Source of the DNA: Romboutsia sp. CE17
GTDB taxonomy: Bacteria; Bacillota; Clostridia; Peptostreptococcales; Peptostreptococcaceae
Direction of reading: 5' to 3'
NCBI RefSeq assembly: GCF_012317385.1
Contig: NZ_CP051144.1
Span: 2,356,001 to 2,420,000, forward strand
DNA: 64,000 nt
This document shows positions 18,150 to 28,098 of this stretch, piece after piece. The position numbers and the translations under genes are program-made. The notes under the pieces were generated by a model. It searched no databases. It was not told the DNA's origin and saw nothing but the letters and a program-made list of their open reading frames with translations. Each line of letters begins with the position of its first letter. The first letter of the stretch is position 1.

Positions 18150-19595
18150 ATGAAAAGAGTTTTACAAGATTTAAAACCTCAATCAGTATTTAAATATTTT
18201 GAAGAAATATCTCAAATACCTAGAGGCTCTGGTAATGAAAAGGAAATAAGTAATTATTTAAAAAAATTTGGTGAAGATTTAGGTCTAGAGACAATACAAG
18301 ATGAATATTTAAATATTATAATAAGAAAACCTGCAACTAAAGGTTATGAAAATGCTCCTTGTGTTATGATTCAAGGACATATGGATATGGTTTGCGAAAA
18401 AAATAAAGATACAGATCACGATTTTACAAAAGATCCTTTAAAACTAAGAGTTGAAGATGGAATGATATATGCTACAGGTACTACTTTAGGTGCTGACAAT
18501 GGTATAGCTGTTGCTATGGGTATGGCTATACTTTCGGATAATAGCATAGAACATCCTGAAATAGAATTTTTAGTTACTGTGGATGAAGAAGCTGGTATGA
18601 GTGGTGCTATGAACTTAGATGGTTCTCAATTAAAAGCTAAATACATATTAAACTTAGATTCTGAGGAAGAAGGATATATATTAGTAAGCTGTGCTGGAGG
18701 TGCTACTGCTAAATCTACTTTACCAATAGAATATACAAATATCTCTGGTGATAAAGTTGGTTTAGCTATAGATATAAAAGGACTTCTTGGTGGTCACTCT
18801 GGGATGGATATAATAAAACAAAGAGGTAACTCTAATAAGTTACTAGGTAGATTATTAAACTTATTAAGTATCGACTATGATTTAGCTAAAGTTAGTGGAG
18901 GTTCAAAAAATAATGCTATACCTCGTGAGTCAGAGTGTATAATAGCTGTTAATAAAAACTCAGTTGATGAAGTCAAAAAACAAATTTCTGATATAGAAAA
19001 AATATTTAAAAATGAACTTAAAACTTCTGATCCAGGACTTGTTATTGAAGTTTCTGAGGCTCATGTAGAAAAAGTATTTACTCCAGAATTTAAAGATAAA
19101 GTCATTAAAATGTATAATTTAATGCCTAATGGGGTTCAAACTATGAGTATGGATATAGAAGGTCTTGTAGAAAGTTCTACTAACTTAGGTGTTGTTGTTA
19201 ATAGCGATAATGATATATTATTTGAAAGTGCTGTTAGAAGTTCTGTTAGTACTTTAAAAGATGATATTTTAAATAGAATGGATCTATTAACACAATCTTT
19301 AAAAGGAGATTTCAAAGTTGAGAGTTCCTATCCTGCTTGGGAATATGCTAAAGGTTCTAAACTTGAAGAAATATGTATTGAAGCTTATGAAAAATTAACT
19401 GGTAAAAAGCCTACTATAATGGCTTTACATGCTGGTCTTGAATGTGGATTATTATTAAGCAAAATGAACGGAGCTGAAGCTATATCATTCGGTCCAGATA
19501 TGTTTGATGTTCATACTCCTAATGAGCATCTTGATGTAAAATCTACTGAAAATACTTGGGATTATTTATTAACAATTTTAAAATCAATTCATTAA
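18150..19595 (+). CDS. pepD: Aminoacyl-histidine dipeptidase (PepD, M20 family)
   Basis: This 481-residue dizinc peptidase cleaves Xaa-His and other dipeptides in the cytoplasm. It has MIQGHMDMVCEKN with zinc ligands His77 and Asp79, LGADNGIAVAMGMAIL with the bridging aspartate, VDEEAGMSGAMNLD with the catalytic glutamate pair, and LHAGLECG near the C-terminus with the last histidine. The ATG at 18150 follows AAAGGAG by eight bases. The gene is single, divergent from mutS2 and followed by a branched terminator. Confidence 0.94.
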   Translation: MKRVLQDLKPQSVFKYFEEISQIPRGSGNEKEISNYLKKFGEDLGLETIQDEYLNIIIRKPATKGYENAPCVMIQGHMDMVCEKNKDTDHDFTKDPLKLRVEDGMIYATGTTLGADNGIAVAMGMAILSDNSIEHPEIEFLVTVDEEAGMSGAMNLDGSQLKAKYILNLDSEEEGYILVSCAGGATAKSTLPIEYTNISGDKVGLAIDIKGLLGGHSGMDIIKQRGNSNKLLGRLLNLLSIDYDLAKVSGGSKNNAIPRESECIIAVNKNSVDEVKKQISDIEKIFKNELKTSDPGLVIEVSEAHVEKVFTPEFKDKVIKMYNLMPNGVQTMSMDIEGLVESSTNLGVVVNSDNDILFESAVRSSVSTLKDDILNRMDLLTQSLKGDFKVESSYPAWEYAKGSKLEEICIEAYEKLTGKKPTIMALHAGLECGLLLSKMNGAEAISFGPDMFDVHTPNEHLDVKSTENTWDYLLTILKSIH

Positions 19596-19629
19596 TAGCT
19601 TAAGCTAATATACTTCTATATAATAAAGA

Positions 19630-19705
19630 GGTATGAATGTAAACCTTTAAAATGCAGTAATATCTACTGTATTTGTTAATAAGTTTACTATCATACCTTT
19701 TCTCT
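19630..19705 (+). terminator. Branched terminator after pepD
   Basis: Nested arms pair: GGTATGA (19630-19636) with TCATACC (19691-19697), GTAAAC (19639-19644) with GTTTAC (19683-19688), and GCAGTA (19654-19659) with TACTGT (19665-19670). A TTTTCTCTTATTTT tract follows on the plus strand. Confidence 0.75.
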
Positions 19706-19761
19706 TATTTTAAATATGTTAGTAAGTTAATTAAATAATTTCTTATTTTATAAGTATGAAG

Positions 19762-20151
19762 TTATTCTTCACTTAACTCACCTGTATATTTGTTTATTTT
19801 GTGGATACCTATATTAATTATATGGTTTCCATCTTCGTCTAACTCTAGTTCTTCTGTTGATAACTCTTCATCAGTGTGAGTATGTTCTTCTTGACTACCT
19901 AAATTTACCTTAACTTCAACTGAGTAATAATCGCCATCATCTTTTACATCGTCTTCAGTATTCACTACATTCTCACCAAATTCTGATTTTAATACTTTTA
20001 ATACACTAGATTTTGAAATTGGATTTAAATCTTCAGCCTTTTTTTCTGTAAAATCTATGCTGCCTTTATCTTTTGAGTCTAAATTTTTTAATATTATCGT
20101 TGAAATTAATGCTATTACTAATATTGTTATTAATATTAAAATTTTTTTCAT
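19762..20151 (-). CDS. Small membrane-anchored protein of unknown function
   Basis: This 129-residue protein has one N-terminal hydrophobic helix (residues 4-22, ILILITILVIALISTIIL) behind two lysines, then an acidic soluble part. It looks like a single-pass or signal-anchored protein facing outward. The second half has HTHTDEELSTEELELDEDGN, then NIGIHKINKYTGELSE, which recalls a PepSY-type beta-hairpin end, but I would not assign that domain. It follows the U32 peptidase-family gene with only 4 bp between, so the two are probably one transcript. Confidence 0.7.
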   Translation of the reverse strand: MKKILILITILVIALISTIILKNLDSKDKGSIDFTEKKAEDLNPISKSSVLKVLKSEFGENVVNTEDDVKDDGDYYSVEVKVNLGSQEEHTHTDEELSTEELELDEDGNHIINIGIHKINKYTGELSEE

Positions 20152-20155
20152 ACCT

Positions 20156-22567
20156 TTATTCTACACCTTTATAATAATGCGCTGATGTCGTTCCTTTCTC
20201 GTCTAAATAATTATATAGTTTAGCAGCTTTAGAACCTAATCTATAATTATTATTTATAACTTCTATATGGGCCTCTATTATGTCTTTGACCATTTTTCCA
20301 TCTTCATGTGTAAAGTCTAACCTAAATACATCTATGCCAGATTTTCTTATTTCCTCTAAATTGTCTAACATGCAAGTTACATTTGAATTATATATTGTGC
20401 TTCTACAGAATATATCTTGAGATATTCTAAACATATCTCCTTTGAAACTTTTTAAAGCATATATACTCTGATTACATTTAGCTGCTCTTTTATCTTTCTT
20501 ACAATCACGAACTAATACTCCCATAGGACAGTATTCCGTAACCATCATAGTTGCATATCCATATACTACACCTTCTATTTCCATATCTGTGTACTGTAAA
20601 GTTTCTTTTATTTCTTGTAAATTAAGCTCTTGTGAGATACATAGTGATTTTACTCCCTCATTTTTAAAATGATTTATAGTTTCACTATTAAATGCATTTA
20701 AGAAATAATCTATACTTATACTTTTTCCTTTGAAATAATCCATACCACCTAAAGTACCTACTTGCACATCTTTTATATTTAACTTATTAGCCTTTTCTAA
20801 ACTTTTATATTCTCTATTTCTTATTATTCTCGGTGATGAGTATATAACTTTTTTATCGTATTTTAATCCCATTTCTAATGCTTTTTCTAATGTGATTATA
20901 TCTTCATAATAAATTGCATCTATATCACATTCTAATGCAACCTGTAATTGATCTAAATTTTTTACTTTAACTCTTATCTTTTCTTCTCGATTCTTTTTAA
21001 ACTTAGTAGGATTATAAGATACCTTACTCGATTTATAGTTTCTATTTTTTACTTTTACTCTTTCTTCATTTAATAACTCTATACAATCTCTTCTCATTTG
21101 ATTAAGAATGCTTATTGGTAAACTTACGCCTTCATCAAGTATTATTGATATTTTATTTAATTCATATGGTGTGTTTCCTAGCTTTTGAATCTGTGATTCA
21201 ACTTTTTCTTTACTTAAAGCTACTTTTAATGCTTCTTCAACTATCTTATCACCTTCTACTGACGCCTTATTTCCTTTTGTATCTCTTAATGTCAATAAGG
21301 GTTTTTGTCCTAATTTTATAATTAATTCTGCATCTATATAGCTTTTCACTAGTTCCTTATCCTGTTGGAACGTACTCTGAACTCTGTCCATAAGTTCACT
21401 ATCTGATGTTTTAAATACTACTTGATGCCTTCTAGCTTCTCCTACGAAATCTAACTCTATAATATCTCCTTTATGAGCTATTGTAGTTATTTCTCCATTT
21501 TTTATAATTCTTCCGATAGTACCACCACCTAAGTTTATACCATCGCCCTTTTTAAGAGTATTTTCTAATTTTATTTTTAGTCTTTTAGCTTTTTTATTAA
21601 AGTCTAAAACTTTACCTACGTATAAGCCTTGATTATTTGGAATTTCAGAATTCATTACATCCTTTCCTACTTCCCCTAGTATAAGACCCTTCGTAAACTT
21701 TCTATTAAAAATAGTGTATAAATCACTTATAGTTTCATCAGAAACATTTACCTCATGTTTTTTAAGATAATTGTCTATAGTTTTTCTGTAACTATCTATT
21801 ACCGTTGCAACGTATTCTGGTCTTTTCATTCTTCCTTCTATTTTTAGTGAATGAACACCCGCATCAATTATTCTATCTATTTCTTCAATTGTATTTAAAT
21901 CTCTTGGGCTTAATAAATAATCTCCGTTGCTATTTATTATTTCTCCTGTATGTATATCAATAAGTTCGTATTTTTGTCTGCATGGCTGAGCACATCTACC
22001 TCTGTTTCCTGATCTATTTCCTATCATACTACTCATTAAACATTGACCAGAGTAACATACACATAATGCACCATGTACAAATACTTCTATATCTACATTA
22101 GTATTGTCACATATTTCTTTTATTTCATTTACATTTAGCTCTCTTGCTAATACAACTCTATCAAATCCAGCATTTTCAAGATACTTAACGTCTTCTAATG
22201 AATGTGCTACCATTTGAGTACTCGCATGAAGTTCAAAGTCTGGTAATAATTTTTTTATTAACTTAGCTATACCTATATCTTGAAGTATTATAGCATCAAC
22301 ATCTATATCATATAAAAATTTTGCATATTCTACAAAGCTTTCTATTTCATCTTGCTTAATTAAAGTATTTGCTGTTACAAAAACTTGTACATCTCTAATA
22401 TGCGCATATTTAACAGCTTCTTTCAATTCATCTCTATCAAAGTTATTAGCCGATGCTCTTGCACTAAAATCTTTGCCTCCTAGATATACTGCATTTGCTC
22501 CATTTTGAACTGCTGCTTTTAATGCTTCAAAAGAACCGACAGGTGCTAGTAATTCTATGTCTTTCAT
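20156..22567 (-). CDS. U32 peptidase-family protein with DUF3656 (possible RlhA-like RNA hydroxylation factor)
   Basis: This is a protein of about 803 residues. The U32 signature EVFVHGALCVCYSGQCLMSS is near residue 165 and provides the family cysteines (with CAQPCRQKYE close behind). A DUF3656-type central domain and a C-terminal repeat of the TIM-barrel kind (VVYGYATMMVTEYCPMG) follow. Members with this layout include RlhA, involved in hydroxylating 23S rRNA, while others are annotated as collagenases; the sequence does not decide between these. The start ATG at 22567 follows GGGAGAT, and the further TTG upstream is inside the ribosome binding site region. Confidence 0.87.
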   Translation of the reverse strand: MKDIELLAPVGSFEALKAAVQNGANAVYLGGKDFSARASANNFDRDELKEAVKYAHIRDVQVFVTANTLIKQDEIESFVEYAKFLYDIDVDAIILQDIGIAKLIKKLLPDFELHASTQMVAHSLEDVKYLENAGFDRVVLARELNVNEIKEICDNTNVDIEVFVHGALCVCYSGQCLMSSMIGNRSGNRGRCAQPCRQKYELIDIHTGEIINSNGDYLLSPRDLNTIEEIDRIIDAGVHSLKIEGRMKRPEYVATVIDSYRKTIDNYLKKHEVNVSDETISDLYTIFNRKFTKGLILGEVGKDVMNSEIPNNQGLYVGKVLDFNKKAKRLKIKLENTLKKGDGINLGGGTIGRIIKNGEITTIAHKGDIIELDFVGEARRHQVVFKTSDSELMDRVQSTFQQDKELVKSYIDAELIIKLGQKPLLTLRDTKGNKASVEGDKIVEEALKVALSKEKVESQIQKLGNTPYELNKISIILDEGVSLPISILNQMRRDCIELLNEERVKVKNRNYKSSKVSYNPTKFKKNREEKIRVKVKNLDQLQVALECDIDAIYYEDIITLEKALEMGLKYDKKVIYSSPRIIRNREYKSLEKANKLNIKDVQVGTLGGMDYFKGKSISIDYFLNAFNSETINHFKNEGVKSLCISQELNLQEIKETLQYTDMEIEGVVYGYATMMVTEYCPMGVLVRDCKKDKRAAKCNQSIYALKSFKGDMFRISQDIFCRSTIYNSNVTCMLDNLEEIRKSGIDVFRLDFTHEDGKMVKDIIEAHIEVINNNYRLGSKAAKLYNYLDEKGTTSAHYYKGVE

Positions 22568-22663
22568 TTTTTTATCTCCCTTCAAGGAATTTTTATAATA
22601 TATAGTATACTCTATTATCTTATATTTTAAGTATTTAGTCCAATCAATTTATATACCCATTTA

Positions 22664-22758
22664 AGTCGATATTTAAAAACATAAAAAATTCGCTTTGCTC
22701 ATGTCGCCAACGGCCCTGCCCGTTGCTCAAAATCTTTTTTATGCTCACTAAATCGACT
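22664..22758. repeat. Nested palindromic intergenic element B
   Basis: Three nested inverted repeats share one axis. AGTCGAT (22664-22670) pairs with ATCGACT (22752-22758), CATAAAAAA (22680-22688) with TTTTTTATG (22735-22743), and CAACGG (22708-22713) with CCGTTG (22720-22725). TTGCTC also occurs as a direct repeat. The core is far richer in GC than the surrounding AT-rich gap. It lies between the U32 gene and zapA in a 308-bp gap and looks like a mobile palindromic repeat. No coding sequence is seen. Confidence 0.55.
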
Positions 22759-22824
22759 AATACTACTTAACTTTAGTAATTATACACGTTATTTATATAA
22801 TATAATTTCCTTAAGCATAAAAAA

Positions 22825-22863
22825 GGATGTATCTTAAATGATTTAATCATTTAAGATACATCC
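22825..22863 (-). terminator. Terminator after zapA
   Basis: A perfect 19-bp palindrome: GGATGTATCTTAAATGATT (22825-22843) pairs with its complement at 22845-22863. On the minus strand a T6 run follows. It starts 12 bp after the zapA stop. Confidence 0.85.
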
Positions 22864-22875
22864 CCCTTAGTATTC

Positions 22876-23496
22876 TTATCTCATTGCTCTTAAATACTTA
22901 AGCTCATTTTCTAATTCAGTATATTTCAACTGTAATTTATAAGCTTTATTTTGGAACTCTGAAGATAAACTTTCCGCAATCTTAGCTCTTTCTTCAGCAT
23001 CTTTTAGTAACTCTTCTAAATCAGTTATCTTTGATTTATAATCTTCTACCTCAGACTGTGATCCTACTGATGACATACTCAAGTTATTTATTTCAGCTTC
23101 TTTATTTTCCAACTCTTTAATTTTGTTTTCAAGTGATTTGCTTAATTCTTCGATTTTAGAATTTGCATCAGATATTTCTTTATCTCTGCTATCTAGTTGA
23201 AGCTGTAATTTTTTTATTTCTAATTTAAGACCTTCATCAGTATGATCTATTTTTTTTCTTAGTTCATCATTCTCTTTAGCTAAATCACTGCTATAATTAT
23301 CGCATTCAAATAACTGATCCGTAATATTAATAGCAGTTACTATTCCAGCCATAACTGTACTTAATTTAGGATTACTCTCTATAACTTTTGTCATTTCTTG
23401 ATCAACATAATTTGCTACTTTAATCATTTCATGAGCAGGCTTATCTCCTACCATAGGATATTCTACGCCCTGAATTTTTACTGTTACCTTGTTCAC
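22876..23496 (-). CDS. zapA: ZapA-type cell division protein with long coiled coil
   Basis: This 206-residue protein has an N-terminal ZapA domain of about 80 residues (NKVTVKIQGVEYPMVGDKPA, then AGIVTAINITDQLFEC). A long coiled coil of about 120 residues rich in Glu, Lys, Leu and Ser follows. ZapA bundles FtsZ filaments at the division site. The extended coiled coil is longer than in E. coli ZapA (about 109 residues) but common in clostridia. It lies 24 bp after pheT and is probably in the pheST transcript, ending at the terminator just downstream. Confidence 0.88.
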   Translation of the reverse strand: MNKVTVKIQGVEYPMVGDKPAHEMIKVANYVDQEMTKVIESNPKLSTVMAGIVTAINITDQLFECDNYSSDLAKENDELRKKIDHTDEGLKLEIKKLQLQLDSRDKEISDANSKIEELSKSLENKIKELENKEAEINNLSMSSVGSQSEVEDYKSKITDLEELLKDAEERAKIAESLSSEFQNKAYKLQLKYTELENELKYLRAMR

Positions 23497-23520
23497 ACTA
23501 ATCCCCCCTACACAGATGAA

Positions 23521-25911
23521 TTAGTTTGATCTTAAGTTTGCATTTAATTTTTCTGATAATTCTCTTAATATAACGTCATGCACTTTAGCAACATCTTCAT
23601 CTGTTAATGTTTTTTCTTTACTTCTATAAGTTATAGAATACGCTATAGACTTATGTCCTTCCTCTATTTGTGCACCTTTATATACGTCAAATAATTTATA
23701 CTCTTCTACAAGTCCAGCTCCATTAGCTTTTATTATATCCTCTATATCTTTTACATATATATCATCTTTAACTATTAAAGCTATATCTCTTGATGTAGAT
23801 GGGAATTTTGGTAATGGATTATAAACTATATTTGTGCTAGAATTTTCAAATATTACATCAAGGTCTAATTCAGCTATATAAACTCTTTGACCTAGGCTAT
23901 AATTTTCTATTACATTTGGATGTAATTCTCCAAATGTACCTACGTATATACCATTATACTCTATTTTAGCACATCTTCCTGGATGGAATGTTGAGTTATT
24001 TTTTTCTGGTATTATTTCATAATTTTCAAATCCAACATTTTTAGCTATAGTTTCAATTACTCCTTTTAATGCAAAGAAATCTGTTTCTTTTCCATACATA
24101 CCTATACATACATGGTTATGTTCCTTAGGTAATCCATTTTGTGGAGTAAATGTATGTCCACATTCAAATGCCCATGCTCTATCTACTTTACGAGATATAT
24201 TTGTGTATAAAACATCAAGCATACTTGGCATCATTGTAGTTCTCATTACTGACGTTTCTTCACCTAATGGATTTATAAGAGTTACAAAGTTTCTCTTTTT
24301 ATCATCATATGGAAGTTGTATTTTATCTACACCTCTTGGACTTACAAATGAATAAGTTAATATTTCATTTAATCCTATAGAAGTAGCAGTATTTTTTACA
24401 TTATCCATGAATTTTTGCTTTGCTGTTTTAACTCCTGCAGTGGCATTACCTTCTAATTGAGCTGATGGTATATTTTCAAATCCATAGATTCTAGCTATTT
24501 CTTCAAATACATCTGCTTCTTGTTCCATGTCTAATCTAAAGCTTGGAACTTCTATTTCTAATTTATCGCTAGAAACTAAGTTACACTTAAATTCTAATGA
24601 TTCTAATATTCCTACAAATTGATCCATAGGAATTTCTACACCTAATAGTTTATTTATTCTTTGTGGATTAACAACCAATGTTTTAACTTCCGGCTTAGTT
24701 GGATATATATCAACTATCCCTTTATCAACAGTTCCACACCCTAGTATTTCTATTAATTGCGCTGCTCTATTTACAGCTTCTTCTGCAAGATTTGTATCTA
24801 TTCCTTTTTCATATCTTGATGATGCCTCAGTTCTAAGGCCTAATTTTTTAGAAGTTGCTCTTATATTTTCTGATTTAAAGCTTGCTCCTTCTAATAAAAC
24901 TTCTGTAGTATTATCATCTATTTCAGAATTAAGTCCACCCATAACACCTGCAAGGGCTAAAGACTTTTCACCATCTGTTATAACTAACATATCTTTATCT
25001 AAAGTTCTCTCAATGTTATCTAAAGTAGTGAATTTTTCTCCATCTACTGCATTTTTAACAACTATTTTACCAGTAGTTAATTTACTTAAATCAAATGCAT
25101 GTAGTGGCTGACCAAGTTCTAGCATTACGTAGTTAGTTATATCTACTATATTATTTATTGGTCTAACACCAGCTTCTATAAGCTTTCTTTGCATCCAGTA
25201 TGGAGATTGTCCTATTTTTACATTTTTAACTGTTCTTGCGCAGTATCTTCTACAAAGATCTTCATCTTCTATTTTTATATCAAAATTTATATCTTGACCT
25301 TCTTCTTTTACATTTATTTCAGGGTATTTTAACTTAGAGTTTATAGTAACTGCTGCTTCTCTAGCTATACCTATCATAGATCTACAGTCTGGTCTATTTG
25401 ATGTTAATTCAAACTCTATTAAAGCATCATTGATTCCCATTACTTCTTTTACATCTTTTCCTAATTCATAAGAATCTTCATGATCTAATATATATATTCC
25501 ATTTTTCTTATGTTCAGCTACGAAGTGCTCATCTATTCCTAATTCTTCAGCTGAACACATCATCCCTTCTGAAAGTTCTCCTCTTAATTTACCTTTTTTA
25601 ATTTTTATTCCTCCAGGTAATTTAGCTCCTATTCTAGCAACTGGTATATAGTCTCCTACAGATACATTTTTTGCTCCAGTTACTACTTGGATAACTTCAC
25701 TTCCTACATCAACTTTAGTTACAACTAATTTATCAGCATTTGGATGCTGAGTTATTTCTAGTATTTTTCCAACAACAACATTTTCTAACTCTTCTCCATA
25801 GAAATCTACTTTTTCTACTTTAGTTCCTGTCATAGTCATTCTATCAGCGAACTCTTTAGTGTCCATATCTATATCAACATAGTCTCTAAGCCATTTTAAA
25901 GATACTAACAT
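23521..25911 (-). CDS. pheT: Phenylalanyl-tRNA synthetase beta subunit
   Basis: This 796-residue protein has normal beta-subunit length. The N-terminal tRNA-binding (OB-fold) domain has VVVGKILEITQHPNADKL. Then come the B3/B4 editing domain (LGQPLHAFDLSKL), B5 and the class II-like core, and the ferredoxin-fold anticodon-binding domain at the end (KFPSTSRDIALIVKDD). The enzyme is an alpha2beta2 tetramer that charges tRNA-Phe. The gene begins 16 bp after pheS, under the same T-box leader. Confidence 0.96.
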   Translation of the reverse strand: MLVSLKWLRDYVDIDMDTKEFADRMTMTGTKVEKVDFYGEELENVVVGKILEITQHPNADKLVVTKVDVGSEVIQVVTGAKNVSVGDYIPVARIGAKLPGGIKIKKGKLRGELSEGMMCSAEELGIDEHFVAEHKKNGIYILDHEDSYELGKDVKEVMGINDALIEFELTSNRPDCRSMIGIAREAAVTINSKLKYPEINVKEEGQDINFDIKIEDEDLCRRYCARTVKNVKIGQSPYWMQRKLIEAGVRPINNIVDITNYVMLELGQPLHAFDLSKLTTGKIVVKNAVDGEKFTTLDNIERTLDKDMLVITDGEKSLALAGVMGGLNSEIDDNTTEVLLEGASFKSENIRATSKKLGLRTEASSRYEKGIDTNLAEEAVNRAAQLIEILGCGTVDKGIVDIYPTKPEVKTLVVNPQRINKLLGVEIPMDQFVGILESLEFKCNLVSSDKLEIEVPSFRLDMEQEADVFEEIARIYGFENIPSAQLEGNATAGVKTAKQKFMDNVKNTATSIGLNEILTYSFVSPRGVDKIQLPYDDKKRNFVTLINPLGEETSVMRTTMMPSMLDVLYTNISRKVDRAWAFECGHTFTPQNGLPKEHNHVCIGMYGKETDFFALKGVIETIAKNVGFENYEIIPEKNNSTFHPGRCAKIEYNGIYVGTFGELHPNVIENYSLGQRVYIAELDLDVIFENSSTNIVYNPLPKFPSTSRDIALIVKDDIYVKDIEDIIKANGAGLVEEYKLFDVYKGAQIEEGHKSIAYSITYRSKEKTLTDEDVAKVHDVILRELSEKLNANLRSN

Positions 25912-25927
25912 ATTACTTACCTCCTAA

Positions 25928-26947
25928 TTAGAATTGGTTTAAAAATCTCATATCATTTTCGAATAATAATCTTATATCATCTATTTCATATTTAAGCATA
26001 GCTATTCTTTCTACACCCATACCAAATGCAAATCCACTGTAAACTTCAGGATCTATTCCACAGTTTCTAAGCACATTTGGATGAACCATACCAGCACCTA
26101 ATATTTCTATCCATCCTTCTTGTTTACACATTGCACAACCTTCTCCACCACACTTAAAGCATGTAACGTCTACCTCTGCACTTGGCTCTGTGAATGGGAA
26201 GTTATGAGGTCTAAACTTAGTCTTAGTTTCCTCTCCGAATAATTTCTTAACGAAATTATCTAATGTTCCTTTAAGTTGTGCCATTGTAACATCTTTACCA
26301 ACAACTAATCCTTCTATTTGATGGAACATTGGTGAATGTGTAGCATCTGGAGAGTCAAATCTAAAACATCTACCTGGAGATATTACTTTTATAGGTAGCT
26401 CTTGACTCTTCATAGTTCTAACTTGAACTGGAGATGTTTGAGTTCTAAGTAATAATTCACTATTTATGTAGAAAGTATCACTCATATCTCTTGATGGATG
26501 GTCCTTTGGAGCATTTAATGCATCAAAGTTATTTTCGATTGTTTCAACTTCTGGACCTTCTGCTATTGAAAATCCTAATCCCATGAATATTTCTGATACT
26601 TCATCTATTACTTTACTTATAGGATGTTTCTTACCTACTGTAAATACTTTTCCAGGCATAGTAACATCTATAACTTCACTAGCTAATTGCTTTTCTTTTT
26701 CTATAGCCTTTATTTCTTCTTTTTTAGTATTTATACCACCTTCAATTGCTTCTCTTACTACGTTAGCAACCTTACCTACTACTGGTCTTTCTTCTGCTGA
26801 TAATTTACCCATTTCTTTCATGATAGCAGTTAATTGACCTTTTTTTCCAGAGTATTTCACTCTTAAGCTTTCTAATTCTTCTATAGTAGAAGCATCTTTT
26901 ATTTCATCTAAAGCGATATCTTTCAGATTAAGTAATTTTTCTTGCAC
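25928..26947 (-). CDS. pheS: Phenylalanyl-tRNA synthetase alpha subunit
   Basis: This catalytic class II subunit has about 339 residues. The N-terminal coiled coil ([16 protein letters not shown]) contacts the tRNA. The core has [19 protein letters not shown], motif 2 region [20 protein letters not shown] and motif 3 [16 protein letters not shown] place the start at GTG 26947 after AAGGGTGA; another GTG nine bases upstream lies in the ribosome binding site. A CxxC-x-CxxC-like stretch ([12 protein letters not shown]) is typical of many bacterial PheS. T-box control is expected. Confidence 0.95.
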   Translation of the reverse strand: MQEKLLNLKDIALDEIKDASTIEELESLRVKYSGKKGQLTAIMKEMGKLSAEERPVVGKVANVVREAIEGGINTKKEEIKAIEKEKQLASEVIDVTMPGKVFTVGKKHPISKVIDEVSEIFMGLGFSIAEGPEVETIENNFDALNAPKDHPSRDMSDTFYINSELLLRTQTSPVQVRTMKSQELPIKVISPGRCFRFDSPDATHSPMFHQIEGLVVGKDVTMAQLKGTLDNFVKKLFGEETKTKFRPHNFPFTEPSAEVDVTCFKCGGEGCAMCKQEGWIEILGAGMVHPNVLRNCGIDPEVYSGFAFGMGVERIAMLKYEIDDIRLLFENDMRFLNQF

Positions 26948-26989
26948 TATTATCACCCTTTCACTATTTTCTTATTTAAATATAAAAAA

Positions 26990-27245
26990 CCTTTCATCCC
27001 TGTCTAGGGACGAAAGGTTATAATTTCGCGGTACCACCCTAGTAGCTTAGAAATTAAAATTTCTAAACCACCTCGTATAAACTTAACGCGTTTTAACGTC
27101 AAAACCTACTATTAATTCAGCTTTAATACTCCAGAGGGAACTTCTTTTAAATTCTTAGAAGGTACTTCCAGCCTAGATACCTATCTCTATGCTAAGTTAA
27201 TTTAAAATACTTTTCTCTTTCATAGTATTTCAATTATATTTTATT
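26990..27245 (-). promoter_or_regulatory. T-box leader of pheST
   Basis: The minus-strand leader holds the T-box core GGGTGGTACCGCG (27027-27039) and ends in a terminator: CCTTTC and CCCT arms around GTCT, pairing with AGGG and GAAAGG (26990-27017), followed by a T6 run. In T-boxes, uncharged tRNA binding to the core opens an antiterminator. The specifier codon should be a Phe codon, but I could not place it with confidence. Confidence 0.93.
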
Positions 27246-27246
27246 G

Positions 27247-27291
27247 TTGTATCGATACAATATTATAGCATAATAATATGTATCCTTACAA
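27247..27291 (-). promoter_or_regulatory. pheS promoter with start-site palindrome
   Basis: The minus-strand -35 TTGTAA (27286-27291) and -10 TATAAT (27262-27267) have an 18-bp spacer. Just downstream a perfect 14-bp palindrome TTGTATCGATACAA (27247-27260) covers the likely start site. The promoter lies between the trmH-like stop and the T-box. Confidence 0.6.
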
Positions 27292-27295
27292 TATT

Positions 27296-28093
27296 CTATA
27301 CTAAAGATTTCTTTATTTCATACATTAATATTGCTGAGCTTATTGCTGCATTTAAAGATTCGGCATTACCATATATAGGTATCTTGACTAAAGTATCTGA
27401 CTCTTTTATTAATTCATCATTTACTCCATTAGCTTCATTTCCTATTACTAAGGCTACTTTATCTTTGTAATTTACTTCATTATAATAATTCTCTGTATTC
27501 AAGAAGCTAGATACTATCTCAAAATTATTATTTTTTAAAACTCTAAGTGTATCTTCTTGAGTAGCGTGTATTATATTCATATCAAATATAGATCCCATGG
27601 TAGAGCGTATAACTTTTGGATTGTATATATCCACACAACCTTTTAGGTTTATTATAGCATCTACTCCAGCTGCATCTGCTGTTCTAATTATAGTTCCCAT
27701 ATTACCTGGATCTTGAATTCTATCTAGAATTAATACAAACTTATGTGAGTTTTTTATATTATTATCTATATCTCTGTTTTTAAAACCTACTACTGCTAAA
27801 ATCCCCTGAGTATTTTCTGTATCAATTAACTCTCCAAATATTTTATTTGTAGTTTTGTATATCTTTATATTTTTATTATTAAGTATATTTATAAAATCTA
27901 AATGTTCTTTTTTCTTTTCAAAATCTTCATTAATGAACACATAATCTAAGTCTACATTACATTCTATAGCCAAAGTTAGAATTCTATATCCTTCAATAAT
28001 AAATTTATTTTCTTTATTTCTATTTTTTGTTTTTAATAATGACTTTGTATATTTTACTTTTTCATTATCTTTACTACTTATCATAGTTATCAT
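27296..28093 (-). CDS. TrmH/SpoU-family RNA 2'-O-methyltransferase
   Basis: This 265-residue SPOUT methyltransferase has an N-terminal RNA-binding substrate domain (KYTKSLLKTKNRNKENKFII). The knot domain holds motif 1 NMGTIIRTADAAGVDAII, motif 2 ALVIGNEANGVND and motif 3 IPIYGNAESLNAAISSAILM. Such proteins methylate a ribose in rRNA, often 23S rRNA. The exact target cannot be read from sequence. It follows ktrA by 5 bp and probably shares its transcript. Confidence 0.88.
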   Translation of the reverse strand: MITMISSKDNEKVKYTKSLLKTKNRNKENKFIIEGYRILTLAIECNVDLDYVFINEDFEKKKEHLDFINILNNKNIKIYKTTNKIFGELIDTENTQGILAVVGFKNRDIDNNIKNSHKFVLILDRIQDPGNMGTIIRTADAAGVDAIINLKGCVDIYNPKVIRSTMGSIFDMNIIHATQEDTLRVLKNNNFEIVSSFLNTENYYNEVNYKDKVALVIGNEANGVNDELIKESDTLVKIPIYGNAESLNAAISSAILMYEIKKSLV

Positions 28094-28098
28094 TATTA

